A DNA stretch of 64,000 nt from Sedimenticola hydrogenitrophicus (GTDB lineage: Bacteria; Pseudomonadota; Gammaproteobacteria; Chromatiales; Chromatiaceae). The stretch is taken from positions 1-64,000 of the forward strand of contig NZ_JANIOA010000004.1 in assembly GCF_025175675.1 (NCBI RefSeq), read 5' to 3'. Positions 41,894 to 51,540 of the stretch are shown here, in pieces (position 1 is the first letter of the stretch; the number at the start of each line of letters is the position of its first letter). A model generated the notes under the pieces. It was given only the letters and a program-made list of their open reading frames with translations. It ran no database searches and was not told where the DNA came from. A program made the position numbers and the translations under genes.

Positions 41894-42859
41894 TCAGCGC
41901 CAGATCCGGAAAAACAGCCGGTGACGGGGCGGCCGCACCCGGCCGAACTCCCCCGGCAACCGGCCACCCCGGACATCGTCCGGGAGTATCGGGTAGTTCG
42001 GTATCTCCGGGTCGTCCCGCAGTTCCAGCAGTCGCCGCACGCGCTCGGCGGTTTCCGGATGGGTGCGCAGCAGCGAGGGTTCCGGGTCGCGGTAGCCCGG
42101 CAGCAGGATGCGCCGCCACAGGCTGGTTTCCCGGTCCTCGATCTTGCCCAGGGCCGAGGCCAGCCCCACCGGATCACCGGTGATGCGCGCCGCGCTCAGG
42201 TCGGCCTGGAACTCCCGCACCCGGGAGAGGCCGAGTTGCAGCAGGGCGCTCAGGGTGGGCGCGGCGATCAGCAGCAACAGGCCGATCAGCGGCAGCGGGG
42301 CTATGCCCAGCAACACCAGCGGCAGCGAAATCAGCGCCAGCAGGATGCCCGTCAGCGACAACATGTGGGTGAGGCGGCTGATCACGTCCGCCAGATTCAT
42401 CAGGCGCATGTCGTGATTGGCGATGTGGCTGGTCTCATGGGCCAGCACCCCGGCCAGCTCCCGCGGTGTCAGCAGCTTCAGCAGGCCGTCGGTCAGGGCG
42501 ATGGCCGCTTCGTCGCGGCTGCCGACGGAGAAGGCGTTGATGGCGCTGCTGGGTATCCAGTAGAGGGCCGGGGTCGGGGTGACGCCGGCGCGGTGGCCGA
42601 TCTGCTCCATCAGGCGGGTCAGGTCCGGGGCCTGTTGGGGGTGGAGCCGACGTGCGTGGTAGAGCCGCAACAGCCAGTGGGGTGAGATATCGGGCAGGGT
42701 GCTCATGGCGAGGATCACCCCGACAAACACCCAGGGCCAGACCCCCTCGCCGAACAGCACTCCGCTGATCAGCGCCAGCAGCAGCGCCATGCCCCCGATC
42801 AACAACAGGGTATGGAGCAGATTGCGCAGCCTGTGTTCGGCGGTCAGCGATTGGTTCAT
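41894..42859 (-). CDS. M48-family membrane metalloprotease (HtpX-like)
   Basis: A 321-residue peptidase with zinc motif HETSH (HExxH) near residue 141 and a downstream Glu in VREFQADLSAARI. Two N-terminal helices (about 18-60) and two central helices (about 165-215) fit the HtpX layout of an inner-membrane protease with a cytoplasmic active site. HtpX removes misfolded membrane proteins. The N-terminus MNQSLTAEHRLRN differs from typical HtpX, so a general M48 annotation is safest. It converges with the GGDEF-EAL gene. Confidence 0.9.
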   Translation of the reverse strand: MNQSLTAEHRLRNLLHTLLLIGGMALLLALISGVLFGEGVWPWVFVGVILAMSTLPDISPHWLLRLYHARRLHPQQAPDLTRLMEQIGHRAGVTPTPALYWIPSSAINAFSVGSRDEAAIALTDGLLKLLTPRELAGVLAHETSHIANHDMRLMNLADVISRLTHMLSLTGILLALISLPLVLLGIAPLPLIGLLLLIAAPTLSALLQLGLSRVREFQADLSAARITGDPVGLASALGKIEDRETSLWRRILLPGYRDPEPSLLRTHPETAERVRRLLELRDDPEIPNYPILPDDVRGGRLPGEFGRVRPPRHRLFFRIWR

Positions 42860-43115
42860 CCGGATTTACCGAGAGTCTGTCCCTAAGGATGAGGGTTGTG
42901 CAAACGGGGATGATTTGCAAGTTTCGACACTGGGGGCGCGCTGTTCGTTCGCCCCTGTCTGGAACCTGTATCCGTGACTTTACGGCGTGCACTGGAGGTC
43001 TTGGGTGATTGTATGCCGCGGGGGTGACGCATCCAAGCATGCAGATCCTCTCTCACAAGCATTGGCGCGTTTAGATGATGTGGCCCCGCGATTCCGTGCC
43101 CGTCATTGCCACGGG

Positions 43116-43889
43116 TCAGCCGAATTCAAACATCGACATGCCGAGGTTGCCGTAGCTGTAACTGTGGTGGAAGCGCCGGCCGGGACGTTGGCGATCGCCC
43201 GCCGCCCAGGCGGTCAGCAGTGGGGCGAAGTGCTCGCTGGTCGGATGGGCGGCGGGAAACAGCGGGCTGGATTGTTCGGCGCTCAACAACTCCTCGAAGC
43301 GGTTGCCTTCCACGGTCTCCCGCAGCCATTGTTCAAAGTCGCTGGCCCAGGTGTCGGTCCGCTCCTCGCGGTTCATGGCGCGCAGATTGTGCACCGAGCC
43401 GCCGGAGCCGATGATCAGTACCTCCTCGTCGCGCAGCGGCCGTAGCGCCTCGCCCAGGCGGGCGCATTCCGGCAGATCCGCGGACGGCAGCGAGACCTGG
43501 ATCACCGGGACCCTCGCCTGTGGATGGCTCAGCAGCAGCGGTATCCAGGCGCCGTGATCGAGCCCCCGGTCCGGAATCAGTTCACTCGCGATGCCATGGG
43601 CGCGCAGCCGGTCGGCAATGTTTGCCGCCAGTCCCGGGTCGCCTTTCGCCGGATAGGTCAGTTGGTACAGCGCCTCGGCAAAGCCGCTGAAGTCGTGGAT
43701 GGTGCCGTGGGCCTCGCCCGCGGTGACGCCGACCGGCCGGCGGATCCAGTGGGCGGAGACGACGACAATCGCCCGCGGTTGCGGGTAGCGCTCGCCGAGC
43801 TGGCGCAGCGCCGTGACCGCCGCCTGCTCCGTGAGGATGAAATCGGGGGCGCCGTGGGAGATGAAAAGTGCGGGATAACGCGATGGCAT
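43116..43889 (-). CDS. class III extradiol dioxygenase (DODA/YgiD-like)
   Basis: A 257-residue class III extradiol ring-cleavage dioxygenase-family protein. It opens LFISHGAPDF, contains the YgiD-type metal site (SAHW near residue 46 and the second His in IHDFSGF near 64) and GLDHGAWIPL near 110, and ends MSMFEFG. E. coli YgiD cleaves 4,5-DOPA; the substrate here is unknown. GGAG precedes the ATG. The flanking 42860-43115 and 43890-44155 hold no gene I recognise. Confidence 0.9.
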   Translation of the reverse strand: MPSRYPALFISHGAPDFILTEQAAVTALRQLGERYPQPRAIVVVSAHWIRRPVGVTAGEAHGTIHDFSGFAEALYQLTYPAKGDPGLAANIADRLRAHGIASELIPDRGLDHGAWIPLLLSHPQARVPVIQVSLPSADLPECARLGEALRPLRDEEVLIIGSGGSVHNLRAMNREERTDTWASDFEQWLRETVEGNRFEELLSAEQSSPLFPAAHPTSEHFAPLLTAWAAGDRQRPGRRFHHSYSYGNLGMSMFEFG

Positions 43890-44155
43890 GGGCTGCTCCG
43901 GGGATCGATTCGATCTATGATAAACCGACAGCTGGGATTGTGGATGGCTACCTGGCCGGGCTCTGGTGACGCCGCTTCGCTCATAAGATCCGGGGTAAGA
44001 TCCGGGGGAGCTGTAATCAGGTGACCCCGCCGGAAACGGGCATTGCCTGATTCTGTCCGGCTGTTTATGGTTACCAACAGTGTATCTTCAAAAGGGGTTG
44101 CCAGGGGAAGTTTGGGCGGCAAATCGAGTCAATAGGGACGGCATAATTTCAAATC

Positions 44156-46981
44156 ATGAATATAAGACAATTTTTCCAGCCAATGGGGCTGTGTTGCCTG
44201 CTGGGTTTGGCCCAAAGCGGGGCTGCATACGCCGTAGTGGAGCCGCTGGGTGGCTCATCTCTGTATGAAGAGGCGTTGATCAGGTTTCAGGAAAATGAGC
44301 TGTCAACGGCGGTGATCCATTTGAAGAATGCCTTGAGGGATGATCCGGATTTCCTTGCGGCGCATTTGCTGCTGGGGCGTGCGTACCTGGAACAGGGAGA
44401 AGGTGCCCTGGCGGAAAGGGAATTGAATGTGTCCCTGAAACTGGGGGCCGACCGGGCACTGGTGTCGGTGCCGCTGGGTCAGGCCTATAAGCAGCAGAGG
44501 AAGTATCGGCAGATTCTGGATGAGATAGGGGAGGGTGAATTTCTTCCGGACGTGAATGCCGAAATCATGGTGCTTCGGGGTGATGCCCATCTGGAACTGG
44601 GTGAGATCGAAAACGCGGACCAGGCCTTTAGAAAGGCGATGCGGTACAACACGACCGCGGTCTCCCCGGTGCTGGGGCTGATTTCGGTGCTGCTGCGAAA
44701 AGGTGAATTCAATGCCATTGAGCCGCTTTTGCTGCAGGCGATGGATCTGGCTCCACAGGACCCCGATGTATGGCATACCAAAGGTGCGGTCGCCCATGCC
44801 CGGCATCAGTTCGAGGCGGCTGTGCAATCCTACAGTAAGGCCTTGGAACTGAATCCGGACTACTACAAGGTCCGGCTCGCCAGGGCGGGCGCCTATATGG
44901 ATATGGGCAAGTATGACCTGGCTCTGGTAGAGCTGGATGAAATTGCCGAGAAACAGGCATTCGACCCCCAGCTATCCTATCTGCGCGGGGTGGCCTATTC
45001 ACGTCTCGGCGATCCCCAGGCATCCAGGGAGGCCATGATGGAGGCCCACGGCGTCATGGCCAAATTGCCCACCGAGGTGAAACAGGAACACCTGGAGACC
45101 CTGCTGTTGTCGGGCTTGATCGACTACAGCATGAACAACATGGATGAGGCCTATGCCAGCCTGGAACTCTATCTCAAACGTGTCCCGGAGAATCCGGGTG
45201 CGCGCAAGCTCATGGCTACCATCCTGTTTGACAGGGGCCAGTACGACAGGGTAATCCAGGTGCTCAAACCGGCGCTCAGCCAGGTACCGAACGACTATAA
45301 ACTGCTTACCATGCTGGGAACCGCCTACATGAGAAACGGGCGGCACCTGAAGGCCATTGAACTGCTGGACAGGGCGGTGGCACAAGGGGGTGATGCCGTC
45401 GAGGCCCGCACCCAGATAGCCTTGAGCCACCTGGCGCAGGGGCGGAGCGAGGTAGGCGTGGAGCAGTTGAGCGAGGTGTTCGCCATGACCGTGGAGGCAC
45501 GCATGGCCGGGGTGACCCTGGTTCTGGAACACCTCAGACGTAAGGAAAATGAACAGGCGGTTAAAATCGCCAAACTACTCAGCGAGCACAATCCACAAAA
45601 CCTGGAACTGATGAACCTGCTGGCATCGACCGAGATAGCGGCCGGTGATATCGCCGCCGCGACCGGCCATCTTGAGCGGATTCTGAAGCAAGATGACAAA
45701 TTTCTCGGTGCGGAATTAAACCTGGTCAAGATCGATCTGGCGGCAGGCAGGATTGAACAGGCAAGAGGGCGAATCGAAAAGGTCAAACTGGATCACCCTG
45801 GAAACATCCTGGCCATGGTTGAGCAGGCCAGGCTGGAGGAGGCCGACGGCAACCCCACGGCGGCGCTTGAACTGCTCCTCAAGGCGGTCGCCCTGGATGA
45901 GCGGTCGGTCGCCAATAACCTGTATCTGGGCGAGCTGTACATGCGGCTGGGAATGTCCCGGGAGCTTGATCAACATATGCAGAAACTGGAGCGGCTGTTT
46001 CCGGATGACCTGCAGGTGATGCGTCTGATCGGACTCAGTCACCTTGCCCGGAATAACCACGAACTGGCGAGAACCCAGTTTCGGCGCATGTCCAATGCGG
46101 CTGGCTATAGCAAACCCGTGCTGCTGGATGCGTCGCGGCTGTTGCGGGCCGCCACGGACCCGGACGGCGCCACCTGGGCGCTGATGAAAATACTCGAGGA
46201 CAGTCCCCGTTCGGTTCCGGCTCAGACCGCCTTGGCGGAGGTACTGCTTGCCGCGGGGAAGCGTGAGCAGGCGGAAAAGACCATCGGCCAGCTCATGCAT
46301 TTTCATCCCGACGAACCGGCCAGCCATCGCTTGCAGGCAGAGCTCGCCCTGGCGAGGGGTGACTTTGTCGCGGCGATTGCCGGCTACAAGCAGGCGATTG
46401 CCATGGGCGCACGCGACGCCGTTCTGCGGTTGTATCAGGCCTATCTGTTCAGCGGAGATGTGGAGCGCGGGGTGCGGTTTCTGGAAACGACGCTGCAGGC
46501 GGACCCGCGGGCCGGTGATCGCGGTGTATTAAAAAAGGCCCTGGCGGAAGGTTACCTTCGACTGGAGGATCTGCAGGCGGCGGGTGACATCTACGCGACG
46601 CTGACGGAGGCCGGTAACCGTGATCCCGAAGTGTTTAACAACCTTGCCATGATCCGTTTCCAGCAGGGTGACGCCGGCGCCATGGCGCTGGCGCGCCGGG
46701 CTTATGAACTGGCGCCGGACAGTCCGGTCATCAACGATACCCTGGGTTGGATTCTGGTAAAAAGTGGCGAGCCTGCCGAGGGTCTGCGGTATCTGCGTAA
46801 CGCCAGCCTTATGGCGGCGGCCAACAAACGCATCCGCTTCCATATCGCTACTGCCCTGGTCTCGCTTGGACGCCGGGGCGAGGCCCGCCAGGAGTTGCAG
46901 GGACTGGTCGCGACCGGCGAGGCGTTCGCGGACCTGGTCGCGGCCAGGGCCTTGCTGGAGCGGTTGGAAACCGATGATTAG
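44156..46981 (+). CDS. prsT: PEP-CTERM system TPR-repeat protein PrsT
   Basis: A 941-residue protein with a signal peptide (about residues 1-26) and TPR repeats filling the rest, starting ALIRFQENELSTAVIHLKNALRDDPDF. This arrangement is typical of PrsT, the TPR protein of the XrtA/PEP-CTERM exopolysaccharide and sorting system. Long runs of 34-residue helix pairs and Gly-free loops give the expected curved solenoid. The associated sortase XrtA is not in the window. Its neighbour downstream is a PEP-CTERM substrate. Confidence 0.87.
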   Translation: MNIRQFFQPMGLCCLLGLAQSGAAYAVVEPLGGSSLYEEALIRFQENELSTAVIHLKNALRDDPDFLAAHLLLGRAYLEQGEGALAERELNVSLKLGADRALVSVPLGQAYKQQRKYRQILDEIGEGEFLPDVNAEIMVLRGDAHLELGEIENADQAFRKAMRYNTTAVSPVLGLISVLLRKGEFNAIEPLLLQAMDLAPQDPDVWHTKGAVAHARHQFEAAVQSYSKALELNPDYYKVRLARAGAYMDMGKYDLALVELDEIAEKQAFDPQLSYLRGVAYSRLGDPQASREAMMEAHGVMAKLPTEVKQEHLETLLLSGLIDYSMNNMDEAYASLELYLKRVPENPGARKLMATILFDRGQYDRVIQVLKPALSQVPNDYKLLTMLGTAYMRNGRHLKAIELLDRAVAQGGDAVEARTQIALSHLAQGRSEVGVEQLSEVFAMTVEARMAGVTLVLEHLRRKENEQAVKIAKLLSEHNPQNLELMNLLASTEIAAGDIAAATGHLERILKQDDKFLGAELNLVKIDLAAGRIEQARGRIEKVKLDHPGNILAMVEQARLEEADGNPTAALELLLKAVALDERSVANNLYLGELYMRLGMSRELDQHMQKLERLFPDDLQVMRLIGLSHLARNNHELARTQFRRMSNAAGYSKPVLLDASRLLRAATDPDGATWALMKILEDSPRSVPAQTALAEVLLAAGKREQAEKTIGQLMHFHPDEPASHRLQAELALARGDFVAAIAGYKQAIAMGARDAVLRLYQAYLFSGDVERGVRFLETTLQADPRAGDRGVLKKALAEGYLRLEDLQAAGDIYATLTEAGNRDPEVFNNLAMIRFQQGDAGAMALARRAYELAPDSPVINDTLGWILVKSGEPAEGLRYLRNASLMAAANKRIRFHIATALVSLGRRGEARQELQGLVATGEAFADLVAARALLERLETDD

Positions 46982-47060
46982 TGTCGGAATTTTTTACACT
47001 TTGACCGGGGTGAATGAAATGCTGGTGTATAACCACTTGAAATAAGTTCATATTTTATCT

Positions 47061-47076
47061 TGGCATTTAAGTTGCA
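47061..47076 (+). promoter_or_regulatory. sigma-54-type promoter
   Basis: TGGCATTTAAGTTGCA has GG and GC separated by exactly 10 bases, the -24/-12 spacing. It lies 41 bases upstream of the PEP-CTERM protein start. PEP-CTERM substrates in many proteobacteria are under the sigma-54-dependent PrsR regulator, which fits. Confidence 0.7.
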
Positions 47077-47116
47077 ATAAATTATTTACTCAGGTTCTGC
47101 CGGCACTGCCGCGTGG

Positions 47117-47950
47117 ATGAATAGCATGACTGCCAGGGTTGCACAGATGAGAACCAACAACAAAATTGCAACGATCACACTTCCGGGGATACTGACCCTG
47201 TTGCTATCGGGTCAGGTGATGGCCGACTGGTCCTGGGACTTTACCAGCGCTTACACAGGCAACAGCTCCGGCATGTCCTTCGATGGCAGCGGCGGGGCAC
47301 CGGATGTCAGCGTGACCGGCTGGTCCAATGCCAACTATGCCTCCGGTTCCGGGAGCAGCAGCTATGGGACCGGTGATCTGGTGCAGCGCAACCTCGCTCA
47401 ATGGAGCGGGGGGCTCGGTGTCTACAGCGGAGAGGATTGGGGCAGCCCGTCTCACGCCATGGATAACCAGTATCGCATCGATGCCATTCTCCTCAGCTTT
47501 GGCGGCACGGCGGTTACCCTGAATCAGGTGAAGTTTGGCTGGAACGACAATGGCGGGACGGATACCGATTTCTCTCTGAGTGCATATACCGGCGGCGGCA
47601 GCACCAACCTGAGCAGCATGGAGTACGCTGATCTGGCGAGTAGCGGCTGGACCACCATCGGCAGCTATTATGACGCAGGAACCAGCGTTAAGTCGGTAAA
47701 TGTCGGAGATGTCTCTTCCAGCTACTGGCTGATCAGCGCGCTCAACCCCAATCTGGGCGGTACCAGCAACACCAACTTTTACGGCAATGATTTTTTCAAG
47801 CTGACCGGCGCCGCTGGTATAGGGCCGTCCACCACCACCGAGGTGCCTGAACCCTCCACCCTGCTACTACTGGGTGGTGTGCTGCTCATCCTGTCATTGC
47901 GCTCCAGGGCGGCAAACAACCGGCAGTCAGGCTACACGGTACAGGTCTAG
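47117..47950 (+). CDS. PEP-CTERM surface protein
   Basis: A 277-residue exported protein. The N-terminal 36 residues carry a signal peptide (ITLPGILTLLLSGQVMA). The middle is Gly/Ser/Thr/Asn-rich, fitting an extracellular, possibly exopolysaccharide-associated protein. The C-terminus has the PEP-CTERM signal: VPEPSTLLLLGGVLLILSL followed by RSR and a short tail. The tail after the basic cluster is longer than usual (about 18 residues). A possible second start at 47147 gives a shorter leader. It should be processed by an XrtA-type sortase encoded elsewhere. Confidence 0.88.
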   Translation: MNSMTARVAQMRTNNKIATITLPGILTLLLSGQVMADWSWDFTSAYTGNSSGMSFDGSGGAPDVSVTGWSNANYASGSGSSSYGTGDLVQRNLAQWSGGLGVYSGEDWGSPSHAMDNQYRIDAILLSFGGTAVTLNQVKFGWNDNGGTDTDFSLSAYTGGGSTNLSSMEYADLASSGWTTIGSYYDAGTSVKSVNVGDVSSSYWLISALNPNLGGTSNTNFYGNDFFKLTGAAGIGPSTTTEVPEPSTLLLLGGVLLILSLRSRAANNRQSGYTVQV

Positions 47951-47977
47951 CGCGAAAACAGCGACGAGTTGGGGATA

Positions 47978-48016
47978 ACAAACGGGTTACCGGAGCAATT
48001 CGGTAACCCGTTTTGT
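47978..48016 (+). terminator. bidirectional-looking intrinsic terminator
   Basis: AACGGGTTACCG and CGGTAACCCGTT are perfect 12-base arms around an eight-base loop, followed by TTG. It separates the PEP-CTERM gene from mgtE, which converges on it. Confidence 0.75.
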
Positions 48017-48047
48017 GTGGTGTGTGTTGTTCCGGTCAGGTGGCGGT

Positions 48048-49409
48048 TCAGATCAGGAACAGCGTCGCCAGGCCGAGGAAGCTGAGAAAACCGATCACGT
48101 CGGTGACCGTGGTCAGGATCACCGCCCCCGACAGTGCCGGGTCGATACCCCAGCGGTGCAGCAGCAGCGGGATGGTGATGCCGGAGAGAGCCGCCGCCAG
48201 CAGGTTGAGCACCAGCGCCGCGCCGATGATCAGCGCGATACCCGGGTCGCCGAACCAGAGGTAGGTAACCAGGGAGACCACCAGGGCCCAGACCAGGCCG
48301 TTGACCGCCCCCACCAGCAGCTCCTTGATGGTGAGCCAGCGCACGTGGGCGCTGGCGATCTGGTTCAGGGCCAGGCTGCGGATGGTCAGGGTCAGGGTCT
48401 GGCTGCCGGCGATGCCGCCCATGCTGGCGACGATCGGCATCAGCACCGCCAGGGCGACGATCTGGTCCAGCGCCTGCTCAAAGCGGCCGATCACCCAGGC
48501 GGCGGCAAATACGGTGATCAGATTGATCCCCAGCCAGAGACCGCGGCGCCGGGCGCTGGGCAGCACCGGGGCGAACATGTCCTCCTCTTCATTCAGGCCG
48601 GCACTGCGCAGCAGGGTGCGGTCGGACTCCTCACGGATGACGTCGACGATGTCATCGATGGTGATGCGCCCGAGCAGCTTGCCGGCCGCGTCCAGCACCG
48701 CCACCGAGATCAGGTCGCGGCGCTCGAACAGGGCGGCCACGTCGTGCTCGCTGAGGTCGGCGCGCACCGTGGCGGCCTCCGGCTGCATCACCGCCTCCAC
48801 CCGGGTGGCGGGATTGCTGGTGAGCAGGTCGGCGACATCCAGCTTGCCGAGATAGCCGCCGTCGTCATCGATCACCATCAGGCTGTCGGTATGGGGCGGC
48901 AGGGACTCGTGGCGGCGCAGCCAGCGCATCACCACCGCGATGCAGACATCCGGACGCACGCTGATGACGTCGGTACTCATGAGCCGCCCGGCGCTCCCCT
49001 CCTCGTAGTTGAGCACGCTGTCCAGGCGTTTGCGGTGGTCGGCATCCAGTGCCAGCAGCAGTGTGGCGGTCAGATCCTCCGGCAGCTCATCGATGAACTC
49101 GGCCAGGTCTTCCGGGGCCATCGATCCGGCCGCCGCCACCAGTTCGCCCTGATCCATCTCGTCGACGATGGTGGTACGCGCCTCGTCGTGTAGAAACGAG
49201 AGTACCTCGCTCTCCTGCGCCACCGGCACCGCTTCCCACAGGTCGCTGCGTTGTTCCGGCGGCAGGGATTCGAGCAGGCTGGCGACCTCGGCCGGGTGGG
49301 TGGCGAGCAGGGTGCGGGTCAACGCCTCCTGGCTGCCGGCCTCCAGGTCGGCAATCACCTGATCCAGCAACTGGGTCTGGGACGGGGTGGTTTCGAGTTC
49401 GCTGATCAT
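48048..49409 (-). CDS. mgtE: magnesium transporter MgtE
   Basis: A 453-residue Mg2+ channel. The N-terminal MgtE domain (about 15-130; ALTRTLLATHPAEVASLLESLPPEQRSDLW) is followed by a CBS pair (about 140-260; MSTDVISVRPDVCIAVVMRWLR and VEAVMQPEAATVRADLSEHD) and five transmembrane helices (about 285-453), with the pore region near PIVASMGGIAGSQTLTLTIR. The acidic Mg-sensing surface is visible. It is monocistronic. An upstream stretch has a 10-base G tract at 49497-49506. Confidence 0.95.
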   Translation of the reverse strand: MISELETTPSQTQLLDQVIADLEAGSQEALTRTLLATHPAEVASLLESLPPEQRSDLWEAVPVAQESEVLSFLHDEARTTIVDEMDQGELVAAAGSMAPEDLAEFIDELPEDLTATLLLALDADHRKRLDSVLNYEEGSAGRLMSTDVISVRPDVCIAVVMRWLRRHESLPPHTDSLMVIDDDGGYLGKLDVADLLTSNPATRVEAVMQPEAATVRADLSEHDVAALFERRDLISVAVLDAAGKLLGRITIDDIVDVIREESDRTLLRSAGLNEEEDMFAPVLPSARRRGLWLGINLITVFAAAWVIGRFEQALDQIVALAVLMPIVASMGGIAGSQTLTLTIRSLALNQIASAHVRWLTIKELLVGAVNGLVWALVVSLVTYLWFGDPGIALIIGAALVLNLLAAALSGITIPLLLHRWGIDPALSGAVILTTVTDVIGFLSFLGLATLFLI

Positions 49410-49553
49410 GATGCGCGCTTCTTTGCCGGTCGTTCGGCATGGGTTGGGTTGATCGCGGCGCCTGCCGGGCAGGCGGTTTCTCTTTTCGAGTGTAGCGGGG
49501 GGGGGGCTCCCAGCCCGGCGGGGTGTCAGGCGGGGCTCAGGGGGGAGACTCGT

Positions 49554-50882
49554 TCACAGCCCCTTGATGAAAACTTTGGAGTTGCGCTGATAGTTGTACA
49601 GCTGCTGCCTGGCCAGCGGCAGAGAGTTGACCTGGGTCGGGACGAAGCCCCGCTCCCTGAACCAGTGGGCGGTCTGGGTGGTGAGCACAAACAGGCGCTC
49701 GATGCCGGCGGTCAGTGCCCGCTTCTCCATGTGGGCGAGCAGGGCATCGCCGCGCCCGCTGTTGCGGTAGTCCGGGTGCACGGCGACCCCGGCCAGCTCG
49801 CCGATCCGTTCCTCGGGATAGGGGTGCAGGGAGGCGCAGCCGATGATCGCGCCATCCAGTTCCACCACGGTGAAGCGTTCGATCTCGGTCTCCAGCAAGT
49901 CGCGAGAGCGCCGCACCAGGGTGCCGTTGGCCTCCAGCGGTCCGAGCAGCTCCAGGATACCGCCGATATCGTCGATGCGCGCGCCGCGGATCTCCTCGTA
50001 GGGTTCGGCGGTCAACAGGGTGCCGACACCGTCACGGGTGAACAGCTCCTTGAGCAGGGCGCCATCCATCTGGCGGTCGATCAGGTGGGTCCGCTTCACG
50101 CCCCCCCGGCACGCCTTTACCGCATGGTTCAGTTGCTGGACCAACTCCTCCGGCAGGCTTTTGCGCCGTTGCAGGATCGACTCCACCTCGCGCGGTATCA
50201 CGTTGGTCCGCACCTTGCCCCGGGTGTCGGTGAGGCCCTTGCCTTCGACCAGCATGATCAGCTTGTCGGCGCCGAGGGCGATGGCCACGGCACTGGCCAC
50301 GTCGGCTGCGCCGAGGTTGAATACCTCGCCGGTGGGCGAGTAGCCGAGCGAGGGCACCAGGGCAATCGCTCCGGCATCCACCACGCGCTGGATCGCCCCG
50401 GCGTCGATACGCCGCACCATGCCGGTGTGGCCGTAGTCGATACCGTCGCGGATACCGATCGGCTGGGCGGTGACGAAGTTGCCGGAGACCACGCGGATAT
50501 GCACCCCGGCCATGGGCGAGTTGGCCAGCCCCATGGAGAGGCGCGCCTCGATCTCCACCCGTACCGCGCCGGTGGCGTCCTTGACACAGGACAGTGCCGC
50601 CTCATCGGTTACCCGCAGGCCGTTGATATACTGCATTTCGGTCTGGTGCAGGCCGAGCCGCTCCTCGATCTGCGGACGCGCGCCGTGTACCAGCACCAGT
50701 TTGATGCCGAGCCCGTGCAACAGGGAGATGTCGTGGATCAGGTCGGCAAAGCTCTCCTCGGCCACCGCCTCGCCGCCGAACAGGATAACCACCGTCTTGC
50801 CGCGGTGGGCATGGATATAGGGGGAAGAGTTGCGAAACCAATCGACGAAAGGGTCATGTTTGTTTTTGCTGTTTTTTGCCAC
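49554..50882 (-). CDS. argA: N-acetylglutamate synthase ArgA (kinase-GNAT fusion)
   Basis: A 442-residue classical bacterial N-acetylglutamate synthase, the first step of arginine synthesis. Residues about 20-290 are an amino-acid-kinase domain (KTVVILFGGEAV, VSGNFVTAQPIGIRDGIDYGHTG) that serves the arginine-feedback site; residues about 295-442 are the GNAT catalytic domain (AGVAVHPDYRNSGRGDALL near 385). The ArgE gene, which acts further down the pathway, lies 3 kb away on the same strand but is not in the same unit. Confidence 0.96.
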   Translation of the reverse strand: MAKNSKNKHDPFVDWFRNSSPYIHAHRGKTVVILFGGEAVAEESFADLIHDISLLHGLGIKLVLVHGARPQIEERLGLHQTEMQYINGLRVTDEAALSCVKDATGAVRVEIEARLSMGLANSPMAGVHIRVVSGNFVTAQPIGIRDGIDYGHTGMVRRIDAGAIQRVVDAGAIALVPSLGYSPTGEVFNLGAADVASAVAIALGADKLIMLVEGKGLTDTRGKVRTNVIPREVESILQRRKSLPEELVQQLNHAVKACRGGVKRTHLIDRQMDGALLKELFTRDGVGTLLTAEPYEEIRGARIDDIGGILELLGPLEANGTLVRRSRDLLETEIERFTVVELDGAIIGCASLHPYPEERIGELAGVAVHPDYRNSGRGDALLAHMEKRALTAGIERLFVLTTQTAHWFRERGFVPTQVNSLPLARQQLYNYQRNSKVFIKGL

Positions 50883-51056
50883 GCGTACTGTTTCCGTTGG
50901 GCCAACATCCAGGGTGAAGCTCCAGGCCCGGCCTGGAGTTCCCTAATGTAAACCGCATTACGGAATAATTCGAGTGTTAACCGGAGATAATGGTGCATCT
51001 GCCCGGCCGCTGCCGGGAGTGCCCTGCGCTGCGGTCCTGTGACGAGATGGCTGCGG

Positions 51057-51210
51057 CTAGGGCTACCCTTTCCCACAAATGCCGATGAACACGCGTGTAG
51101 GATGGGTGGAGGCGCGGCACCCTTGTTGACGGCTATTCGCGGTGGTCGGGCGCGCCGTAACCCATCTTCGGATGCGATCCGGCCCACTTATGGGTAAAGG
51201 GCAGGGCTAA
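51057..51210. mobile_element. MITE-like element, short copy
   Basis: The left end CTAGGGCTACCCTTTCCCAC and right end TTATGGGTAAAGGGCAGG/GCTAA repeat the terminal inverted sequences of the element at 5716-5952, with the same interior (GATGGGTGGAGGCGCGGC, GGTCGGGCGCGCCGTAACC) but without the middle part. The right terminal repeat supplies the stop codon of the adjacent minus-strand gene. The remaining 50883-51056 holds only a GC-rich hairpin. Confidence 0.7.
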
Positions 51211-51485
51211 CCGTCGTAGGGTGAAATCCGGTCGAGCAACTCCCGCCCGATCCGCCCCAGGTAGGCGTAGCTGCGTACCGCGAGCAGCCCCAGGAACAGC
51301 AGCCACCAATTCCACAAGGCGAAGCCGGCGGCAATCAGCGCGAGGGCGGCGATAAAGGATCCGATGAGCGCCCAGAAGTAGAGGATCATGCCGAATCCGT
51401 CGTAACCTCTGAACAGCGCCAGCAGACGTTCCTCGACAGTATGGGCCGGGTGCGGGGTGGTGAGCGGGGGGGATTTGCGGGACAT
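51207..51485 (-). CDS. hypothetical small membrane protein
   Basis: A 92-residue protein with two hydrophobic spans (about 33-54 and 58-72) and a charged C-terminus (YLGRIGRELLDRISPYDG). I do not recognise the family. AGGAG is found nine bases upstream of the ATG at 51485. The TAG stop lies in the terminal repeat of the mobile element at 51057-51210, so the element probably truncated or reshaped the C-terminus. Confidence 0.7.
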   Translation of the reverse strand: MSRKSPPLTTPHPAHTVEERLLALFRGYDGFGMILYFWALIGSFIAALALIAAGFALWNWWLLFLGLLAVRSYAYLGRIGRELLDRISPYDG

Positions 51486-51540
51486 GGTTGGTTACTCCTT
51501 TCTGAGTCGCTGTTGTGTGTTGCCGTTAACGACGGCGCCT

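Noticed and set aside
48015-49193. 392-codon plus-strand frame over mgtE
   Set aside because: Gln/Arg/His/Asp-rich shadow; the minus strand encodes an intact MgtE with CBS and membrane domains.
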